A DNA stretch of 64,000 nt from Faecalibacterium sp. I3-3-89 (GTDB lineage Bacteria > Bacillota > Clostridia > Oscillospirales > Ruminococcaceae). The stretch is from the NCBI RefSeq assembly GCF_023347275.1, contig NZ_CP094468.1, positions 558,001 through 622,000 of the forward strand, read 5' to 3'. Positions 58,537 to 64,000 of the stretch are shown here, one piece after another; within the stretch, counting starts at the first letter, position 1, and the number at the start of each line of letters is the position of its first letter. Position numbers and translations under genes: made by a program. A model generated the notes under the pieces. The model was given only the letters and a program-made list of their open reading frames with translations. It did not search any database and had not been told where the DNA came from.

Positions 58537-60098
58537 ACGCACACTCCTTCTCTCTCATGATGTTGCGTCTGCTTTTCCTCCCGGAAGAACAGGGCAACAT
58601 TCTGTTTTGCATCTTTCAGCTTGAGCAGTTCAGACTTGGCTTCCCTGTACTGCTCATAGAACTGGGCCTTTTCAGAAGCAAGAGCGCAGTATTCCGCTTC
58701 CAGCTTGTTCGGACTGGACAGGCTGGTGATGTTGTTTGCCTTGAGATAGGCTGCTGCCGCCCGGTATGCTGTCAGCTCTGCACGATGCTGTTCTTCAAAG
58801 ACTGCTGGGTGTTTGACAGTTTTCAGCTTCTGTGCAAGCGGTCGGTACTGCTTGTAGTCAGCAGCGTGGCTGCGCAGCTTCTGATTGTCTGCCATGCGGG
58901 TTTCGAGGTCTTTCACTACGGCCAGCGATTCATGGAACTTGGTGTCAAGCTCTGCGATTCTCTGGTTGAGTGCGTCCTCATCGGTCAAGCCCTTTTCTTC
59001 TAAAAGAATCAAGGTCTGTGCCATGGCTTTGAGGTTGTGCTTCTTCGCCCAACGCTCATAGCCGATGCCCTTGCCCTGCTTCAGCTTCGCCTGAATGTCC
59101 ACCAGCTTCTTGATTCGGTCGGGTTCTTCCTCAAGATTGCTGTGGAGGATAATGGGCTGGCTCTTGGCATTTTCTTTCAAGGTGGCAAGCACGAGTTCTT
59201 TCTCAAACTTGTCACCGAGGCTGTGTGCCCGGATAAACTTCTTTCTTCCGGCTGGCAGGTAGCTGAGCCGCCCACGGCTTTCCTTGACCGTGATGCCGTA
59301 CCGCTGCAAGAGCCTGTCCGAGAAATCTTCAAAGCTCACTGCATTGTCCAGCACATCCGAGATCTGTTTCCGCAAAGTCTCCTTTGCGGTTTCAAACTCC
59401 GTTTGTGTGGGCTGCTGTCCGGCGGCAAGCAGGGCTGCGTTTTCACGGTCGAGTTTCATCTGACCGCGCCGTTTCATCCAGTACTCGCGCTCACTCACAC
59501 GCTTTTTCGAGCTGAGCAGGTCGATCTGGTACAGCTTGGCATCCTGACACATTTCCATGACCGCGACACGCAAGTGCCGCATGGTCTGGGCTGTGCTGGA
59601 ATGCTTCATGCCCTCACGCCAGTCACGGGGCTTCTGCATATAGGGCTTGCGCTCCACTTCTTGTGTCCGGACGCTACCGATCACGATGTGGACATGGATA
59701 TTTCCCGAATGGTTGTGTCCGTCCGGGTGGGTGCAGACGATAGCAGGATGGCCGGGAAAGTTCTCTTTACAGAAGTTCAGGCCGAGGGCCTGTGCCTTTT
59801 CCATCGTCAGTCCATTTTCGACTGCATCCCGTGGGTCGAAGCTGATGATATACTGGTGGCTCTTGATATCATCCGGGTTGTTGTTCTTGTCGTACTTCCG
59901 ATTTGCCAGCAGACAGGCCGTTGCAAACGAGGCTTCGCCGCATTCAAGGGTATCCAGAATGTACGATTCCCGCAGCTTGGGTCTGCCCTGTTCGTCCAGA
60001 ATCTTCTTGCCGGAAAATTCATCGTGCTGGTAAACCAGATAGGTTTCGGCAGCGGAGTAGTCCGAGTTTTTAGAGGCGATATGCTTCAGCGTTGCCAT
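58533..60098 (-). CDS. MOBP-type relaxase
   Basis: The 521-residue relaxase has a Tyr-rich N-terminal region (about 10-25, with SDYSAAETYLVYQHDEF), the motif III histidines in HNHSGNIHVHIVIG near 124-137, and HPDG just before. The C-terminal half is a long coiled coil (about 380-500). It would nick oriT and lead the strand during transfer. ATG 60098 lies inside the end of mobC (29-base overlap), so translation is coupled. The neighbouring ParB-like gene starts at its stop codon. Confidence 0.92.
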   Translation of the reverse strand: MATLKHIASKNSDYSAAETYLVYQHDEFSGKKILDEQGRPKLRESYILDTLECGEASFATACLLANRKYDKNNNPDDIKSHQYIISFDPRDAVENGLTMEKAQALGLNFCKENFPGHPAIVCTHPDGHNHSGNIHVHIVIGSVRTQEVERKPYMQKPRDWREGMKHSSTAQTMRHLRVAVMEMCQDAKLYQIDLLSSKKRVSEREYWMKRRGQMKLDRENAALLAAGQQPTQTEFETAKETLRKQISDVLDNAVSFEDFSDRLLQRYGITVKESRGRLSYLPAGRKKFIRAHSLGDKFEKELVLATLKENAKSQPIILHSNLEEEPDRIKKLVDIQAKLKQGKGIGYERWAKKHNLKAMAQTLILLEEKGLTDEDALNQRIAELDTKFHESLAVVKDLETRMADNQKLRSHAADYKQYRPLAQKLKTVKHPAVFEEQHRAELTAYRAAAAYLKANNITSLSSPNKLEAEYCALASEKAQFYEQYREAKSELLKLKDAKQNVALFFREEKQTQHHEREGVCV

Positions 60099-60504
60099 AC
60101 AGTTCACCCAGAACTTTCTCGGCGTTGAGCCGGAAGGTGGTCAGGTCTGCAAGTTCGTCCAGAAGTTTCGCCCGGAGCTGTTCGGTGTCGGCTCCGCCGG
60201 AGTTGAAGTGTCGTGCGAGTTGGTTCAGGTTGCCGCCCACCCTGCTGCACTGGGCAAGCAGAGTAGAAACGGCAGCGAGGGTTTCTTCTCCGCCGCCGGC
60301 AACGACAACGGTGCGCTCGATCTTCGCATTGTGCAGCGCACGGCGGATGAGGGTGGACAGGGAGAGATGAAGGAGTTTTGCTGTGCATTGGAGTTCCATC
60401 TTTTCAGTTTCCGTCACACGGAACTTGATGATGTGCGTTTTGTTGTTCGGCGTGTCGTGGCGGTGGGTCGTGCTGGGATTCGCTTTGACATTCGTTTTGT
60501 TCAT
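60070..60504 (-). CDS. mobC: Mobilization relaxosome protein MobC
   Basis: The 144-residue protein has a ribbon-helix-helix-like N-terminal part (HIIKFRVTETEKMEL, SLSTLIRRALHNA) and the MobC signature VGGNLNQLARHFN near 89-101. MobC binds oriT and helps the relaxase open DNA. AGGAGGTTCA precedes the ATG. The 5' region holds the right oriT-like arm, as expected of a transfer origin next to mobC. Confidence 0.92.
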   Translation of the reverse strand: MNKTNVKANPSTTHRHDTPNNKTHIIKFRVTETEKMELQCTAKLLHLSLSTLIRRALHNAKIERTVVVAGGGEETLAAVSTLLAQCSRVGGNLNQLARHFNSGGADTEQLRAKLLDELADLTTFRLNAEKVLGELYGNAEAYRL

Positions 60505-61189
60505 TGAACCTCCTGTCGTCTTGCTGGCTCCTCGGTGGAGCTATGTAAGCACGACACGCCGTTCTTTCGCACCGAAAGGTGCGAATATGAGCAGGGTTTG
60601 GGGCAGGCACGCCCCAACAAGATCACATCAAAACTCGCAAGAGTTGCAGATGTGAAGTCCCGGTGGAGCACAAGATTTTCAAGAATTGAAAATTTGTGGC
60701 CACGGGACGGTTCTTGCTCTCCACCGCTGCGCTCAAAACGCATTTCCGAAAGTTGTTTCCGAATTGTTAAGACGCAGAAATAAGTAGAAAGTTCCACTGC
60801 TCGTGTATGTGAATCGCCGTTTGACCCGAACGAAGTTCCTGCCCTTGTTTTGCAGCGGCGTTGGCCGGAAAGCCGGTATCACGTTCGGACGGCTCATGAA
60901 ATTTTCAAGGTACGGCTTCCCGGAAAAGAAAAATACCGCCCACGCAGTACAGGCGAAGGATTTTGTCGGGTGAAACAGACGGCAAAATGATCGGGTGTGT
61001 TGCGGGGCGGTAAATCTTCGCAGGAAATAAAACCGCACAGAATCGTTTCTTTACAGAAATCTCTGTGGATTTGTTGGGAATGATAACATAAGTACGAATG
61101 CGTGTCAACACTTCAGGATAATGAATACATCAGATGAACGAAACACACAAAGCACAAGCGAAAGCAAGGCTGCGTTTTAGAAGAATGTT
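60505..61189. other. Candidate oriT region upstream of mobC
   Basis: This 685-bp non-coding stretch holds TTCGCACC-GAAA-GGTGCGAA (hairpin near 60,566), the TTGGGGC/GCCCCAA hairpin and a CACATC...GATGTG cruciform with inner AACTC-GCAA-GAGTT (60,624-60,654). These stacked hairpins next to mobC are typical of transfer origins. The rest (60,721-61,189) has no convincing gene; a 101-codon frame at 60,733-61,038 lacks an RBS and has unusual composition. Confidence 0.6.
60590..60720. repeat. Right arm of inverted oriT-like repeat
   Basis: This arm is the inverse of 55918-56019, with conserved end blocks and a different middle. The two arms enclose CPCC, two unknown genes, ParB-like, relaxase and mobC genes. 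Confidence 0.9.
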
Positions 61190-62458
61190 TTAATTTTCGC
61201 AGTTCAGGCGGACTTGGACGGTAAACACACCGTCTTTCTTTTTCGTATAGAAGTCACCATGATTTTCCTGAACGATACGATTTATGTTCTTTAGTCCGTA
61301 ACCGTGATACTCTCCGATGCGGATTCCGCGAGAAGTATCACTGTATGGGTTTTCCAGCCGATAGAAGAGGCTTCGATACTGTTTGCGCAGCTGTAAATGA
61401 ATGGTTCGCTGCTCCGCTGGCAGACTGCAACAGGCTTCAATGGCATTGTCGAATGTATTTCCGATGATGATGCTCAAAGACAGTGATGAAATCGTCAAAA
61501 CTTCAGGAATCGTCACATCCAGTTTGACCTTGATGTTATTCTTCTCTGCGATTCGCAGGTAATAATTCAAAAGAGCATCCACAACAGGGTTTCCGACAGC
61601 AGAAACATTTGTGGAACGCTCAAAAATATCCGTGGCAGCTTGTGCAATCTTGTGAAGTTCTTCGGTATCGCCGTGTTCTGCAACTGCCTGCATCGCCAGA
61701 ATGTATTTCTTCACATCATGCCGTAGAGAACGGACTTCTTCCTGACGTTCTTTGAGCTGCTGGTAGTATTCCATTTGAAGATTGTACTGCTGCTCGTTGA
61801 ACTTGACTTTGAATTTTTCTAGCTCATTTTCCCGGAGAGCTTCCACATAGAACACAATCAGGATGTTTATAAGGAGAAGCACCGCCATAAGACCGACCAT
61901 ATAATCCGGGAAATACTCATCCGCAGCATGATACTGTGCCACATAACAGACAGCAATACTTGCGATTTGAATCGCAATGATCGGCAGCAGCCATAGGATG
62001 CGCAGAGCATTTCCTTTTCGGCTAAAAAAATGTGAGATCAGGACTACGAGTGGAATTTGAATCAGGTTTGAAAAAACAACATAGACCAACCGTGCTGCCC
62101 CAGCCTGCATCAGAATGTCGGTATCCGGGATGCGCAGCCCAATCAAAAGCATTGCAAACACTTCAACCAAAGCAGCCAGTGTAAAGAAGGTTCCGCTTGC
62201 GAAAACTGCCTGCCATGGGCGCACCTCATAGAACAGCAATGCAAGGAGAAATCCGCCAACTAAAAGATAGATCGTGCGCTGCGTTACCCAATCCGGGAAT
62301 AAGCTCAAATCACATTGCCCCGCGACAAAAAGTACAACATATAGATAGAACCATCTTGAAACAGGTTCTTTTTTAGGAAGCAGCCGACCGATAAAAAGCA
62401 GCAACAGGGCAATGTTGGCAAAGCTCCCTGCAAACTCAACGAAATAATATAGCATCAT
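61190..62458 (-). CDS. agrC: AgrC-type sensor kinase
   Basis: The 422-residue protein has six to seven membrane helices (about 1-205), a coiled linker, the GHKL-family His box SLRHDVKKY with His247 and the ATPase N box GNTFDNAIEA near 345. GYGLKNI near 396 is the G box. It would sense the cyclic AgrD peptide outside the cell and phosphorylate AgrA. The start ATG overlaps the agrA stop (ATGATG). It is transcribed leftward, away from agrB. Codon use is A+T-rich. Confidence 0.9.
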   Translation of the reverse strand: MMLYYFVEFAGSFANIALLLLFIGRLLPKKEPVSRWFYLYVVLFVAGQCDLSLFPDWVTQRTIYLLVGGFLLALLFYEVRPWQAVFASGTFFTLAALVEVFAMLLIGLRIPDTDILMQAGAARLVYVVFSNLIQIPLVVLISHFFSRKGNALRILWLLPIIAIQIASIAVCYVAQYHAADEYFPDYMVGLMAVLLLINILIVFYVEALRENELEKFKVKFNEQQYNLQMEYYQQLKERQEEVRSLRHDVKKYILAMQAVAEHGDTEELHKIAQAATDIFERSTNVSAVGNPVVDALLNYYLRIAEKNNIKVKLDVTIPEVLTISSLSLSIIIGNTFDNAIEACCSLPAEQRTIHLQLRKQYRSLFYRLENPYSDTSRGIRIGEYHGYGLKNINRIVQENHGDFYTKKKDGVFTVQVRLNCEN

Positions 62459-63153
62459 CTTCCCAAATAAGCGTTGAAGTTCTGATTGAACTCCTGACGC
62501 TTCCTCCTGCTGATCGGCAGCTGATGTCCGCTGGAAAGAAAAACAGCGGTTCCCGTAGCGTAAACAATGTGTTCCATGTTGACGAGATAACTTTTGTGTG
62601 GTGACACAAAGCACCGTTTTGGAAGCTGCTCCAAGGCTTCAGGAATGCTCATTCGCAATGTAAGGTCTTGCTCCTTGCAGTGAATCAGAACTTTATGTCC
62701 GTGGCTTTCCAGAAAGTAAATGTCCGATGTTTCCAAGGATATGGTAACACCATCGTATTCGATCGTGAAATGTTTGGAGTTCAGTTCCTGAAGGACAGCA
62801 TCCATTGCCGCAGCGAACAGAGTCTGATCCAAAGGTTTGACAAGGTAGCGGAATGCAATGCCATATCCCTGCACAGCGTACTCATGCCGCTTCGTGACAA
62901 ATACCACCAAAGGATGCTTCTCCATTTGGATCAAAGACTGCGCCAACTGAAAACCGTTGGATGGCATCTCGATATCGAGCAGAAGCAGATCAAAGGATTT
63001 CTTCTGCATCTGCAATTCGCTCAGAAGTTCATTCCCGTCCATGTAAGTCTCAATGTCAAAGCAGCCTTGCACATCGTACTGCTGGACGCTTTGAACAATG
63101 CCATCAAGGTCTGATTTCTCATCATCGCAGACTGCAACGTGGTACTTCAGCAT
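62455..63153 (-). CDS. agrA: AgrA-type LytTR response regulator
   Basis: The 232-residue regulator has a receiver domain (VAVCDDEKSD near 6-15, phosphoacceptor in LLLLDIEMPS near Asp60, Lys in YLVKPLD near 106) and a LytTR DNA-binding domain (about 130-232) with RCFVSPHKSYLVNM and ending in NAYLGR. It would activate the divergent agrBD promoter. GGAGG precedes ATG 63153. It is cotranscribed with agrC. Confidence 0.93.
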   Translation of the reverse strand: MLKYHVAVCDDEKSDLDGIVQSVQQYDVQGCFDIETYMDGNELLSELQMQKKSFDLLLLDIEMPSNGFQLAQSLIQMEKHPLVVFVTKRHEYAVQGYGIAFRYLVKPLDQTLFAAAMDAVLQELNSKHFTIEYDGVTISLETSDIYFLESHGHKVLIHCKEQDLTLRMSIPEALEQLPKRCFVSPHKSYLVNMEHIVYATGTAVFLSSGHQLPISRRKRQEFNQNFNAYLGR

Positions 63154-63187
63154 TTTGACAACCTCCACAAAATAATGTCCTGCTACC

Positions 63188-63216
63188 ATTATAGGCTGTG
63201 TAAAGGCTCCTTACAA
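63188..63216 (-). promoter_or_regulatory. Promoter of agrAC
   Basis: On the minus strand TTGTAA (63216-63211), 17 bp and TATAAT (63193-63188) lie 35 bp before the agrA start. Confidence 0.85.
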
Positions 63217-63228
63217 GTAGCCTGACCT

Positions 63229-63259
63229 ACCACTTTTGTCACCAGAACGACCAGTTTTG
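63229..63259. promoter_or_regulatory. Putative AgrA (LytTR) binding repeats
   Basis: ACCACTTTTG (63229-63238) and ACCAGTTTTG (63250-63259) are direct repeats exactly 21 bp apart, i.e. two helical turns, the spacing known for LytTR regulators. They lie between the divergent agrAC and agrB promoters. Confidence 0.75.
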
Positions 63260-63268
63260 CCAAACTTC

Positions 63269-63296
63269 TTGATTTTGCTGAAATTTATGATACAGT
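63269..63296 (+). promoter_or_regulatory. Promoter of agrB
   Basis: TTGATT (63269-63274), 16 bp and TACAGT (63291-63296) lie 36 bp before agrB and 10 bp after the LytTR repeats. Confidence 0.6.
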
Positions 63297-63332
63297 GAAG
63301 CAAAAATCAGAAGATAAGGTGGCGCAACTGCA

Positions 63333-63920
63333 ATGTGGGAACGCACGCTGTCTCAGAAATTAGTCCGTCTTTTCTGCGAGCAAAAAGTGATAGATGAAGC
63401 AAAAACGGATGCGTATGTTTATGGGTACGAGTTGCTTATATCATCTATCGTGAGCATTCTGCTTGTTATTCTCATCGCTGCTGTGTGTGGTGATGTGCGA
63501 TACTCGCTTTCATTTTTAATTGGTTTTATCCCACAGCGAATCTACATTGGTGGATACCATGCAACATCGCACACCAAATGCTATTTGGCATTCTCCGGAC
63601 TGGAACTTATCTGCATTTTGTTAAGTAAGACAATTGTGGCAAATCACCTTTTTCGTATCCTGACAACAGCAGCTCTTTTGGGCATCTCTATCATTCTCTC
63701 TCCTATCGAAGCAAAGAATAAGCCTTTGAGCGAAAAGAAGCGATCAAGTTACAAGATGGTCGCATCTATTCTTTCATCAATAGATTTCCTGCTTGCCATT
63801 TTTAATGTGCTTCCGTATACACGTCATGTAGTTTGCTACTATCTCTCCAAATGGGTATTGATTGTATTCTCAACAATTCCTTTGGTTCAACAAAAATTTA
63901 ATGCCAACTTTTGTAGATAG
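63333..63920 (+). CDS. agrB: AgrB accessory gene regulator peptidase/exporter
   Basis: The 195-residue membrane protein has five to six helices and the AgrB motif GGYHATSHTKC, with His76 and Cys83 matching the catalytic pair (His77/Cys84) of S. aureus AgrB. It cuts and cyclises the AgrD precursor and helps export it. ATG 63333 follows GATAAGGTGGCGC at suitable spacing. The following gene should be agrD. Confidence 0.93.
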   Translation: MWERTLSQKLVRLFCEQKVIDEAKTDAYVYGYELLISSIVSILLVILIAAVCGDVRYSLSFLIGFIPQRIYIGGYHATSHTKCYLAFSGLELICILLSKTIVANHLFRILTTAALLGISIILSPIEAKNKPLSEKKRSSYKMVASILSSIDFLLAIFNVLPYTRHVVCYYLSKWVLIVFSTIPLVQQKFNANFCR

Positions 63921-63951
63921 GGAGACTAACTATTAAAAGTCAAGCCCCAAA

Positions 63952-64000
63952 ATGAAAAAATCCGCCAACCGACCGCTGCCCCTGACAAACAGCATTCAAA
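63952..64000 (+). CDS. Possible start of agrD (cut by window end)
   Basis: An ATG at 63952 opens a frame MKKSANRPLPLTNSIQ that runs off the window. Its place directly after agrB fits the signal-peptide precursor, but no clear RBS is present and too little is visible to see the peptide. The call rests on position only. Confidence 0.35.
   Translation, partial: MKKSANRPLPLTNSIQ

Larger units (their letters stand above)
53538..64000. mobile_element. Integrative mobilizable element with agr locus (right end outside window)
   Basis: The region from about 53.5 kb is richer in A+T and holds a large serine recombinase, a relaxase with MobC, a ParB-like protein and an agr quorum-sensing locus. No conjugation ATPase or type IV secretion genes appear inside the window, so it is either a mobilizable element or the beginning of a larger conjugative one. 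The left boundary is approximate because attL cannot be verified without the right end. Confidence 0.7.

Noticed and set aside
60733..61038. A 101-codon minus-strand frame upstream of mobC
   Set aside because: No convincing RBS, unusual composition and location in the hairpin-rich candidate oriT region. It may be a remnant but cannot be supported.
53500..64000. Conjugative (T4SS) machinery
   Set aside because: No VirB4, VirD4 or related genes are found in the visible part, so only mobilization can be claimed.
1..64000. CRISPR arrays, rRNA genes, restriction-modification or toxin-antitoxin systems
   Set aside because: No regularly spaced repeats, rRNA signatures, methylase/endonuclease pairs or typical small antitoxin/toxin pairs were seen; the only DNA/RNA methylases are the rRNA enzymes RsmD and RsmH.

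Overview
This 64 kb window looks like a chromosomal segment of a GC-rich Firmicute. A Faecalibacterium-like member of the Oscillospiraceae is the best guess. The reasons are strong AAGGAGG-type ribosome binding sites, TTGACA/TATAAT promoters with 16-18 bp spacers, a Gram-positive division and cell-wall cluster, citrate-lyase genes and a DUF6061-type protein beside the mobile element. The genus is inferred and was not tested. Most of positions 1-53,100 has GC-rich codon use. From about 53,200 the sequence becomes visibly richer in A+T and gains mobility genes.

Layout: 1-6,100 holds the end of an unknown gene, a J-domain protein, two small unknown proteins, a family 2 glycosidase and a flavodoxin-like reductase, mostly on the minus strand. 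From 6,171 rightward come rsmD and a coiled-coil gene. A nine-gene division and peptidoglycan operon follows (rsmH, ftsL, a PASTA-type PBP, murF, mraY, ftsW, murG, ftsQ, murE; 7,363-19,548). mraZ and murD are not in it, and MraY lacks residues normally thought essential. A P-type ATPase with a small GxxxG protein (19,565-22,164) may be a metal-storage pair. HAD phosphatase, DEDD exonuclease and DedA-type genes follow. Next is a heterodimeric ABC exporter under a MarR regulator, then a glycerophosphodiesterase and purC.

From 31,800 to 47,000 the theme is organic-acid and amide metabolism. Two YitT proteins flank a LysR, M20 amidohydrolase and YfcC carrier block. citDEF, a divergent two-component system, a CitMHS citrate carrier and a carbonic anhydrase follow. 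citDEF and the citrate carrier share TTAAG-type palindromes, which suggests one regulon in which citrate is imported, cleaved to acetate and oxaloacetate, and the released CO2 hydrated. From 46,000 to 52,900 come a CobW-like GTPase, a YczE-type membrane protein, a threonine aldolase with an EIIA-Glc domain protein, and a KdpDE-like pair translationally coupled to an ArsB/SLC13-type permease.

A tRNA-Leu(CAG) at 53,019-53,105 marks the start of the accessory region. The element carries a large serine recombinase, a MobC/MOBP relaxase module with a ParB-like protein, and a complete-looking agr quorum-sensing locus (agrC, agrA, agrB and possibly the start of agrD) that runs off the right edge. 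The mobilization block lies between two inverted copies of an oriT-like sequence. The most unusual items are the MraY and GH2 proteins lacking catalytic residues, the candidate ferrosome-like pair, the shared citrate operator, the inverted oriT-like arms, and quorum sensing carried on a mobilizable element.
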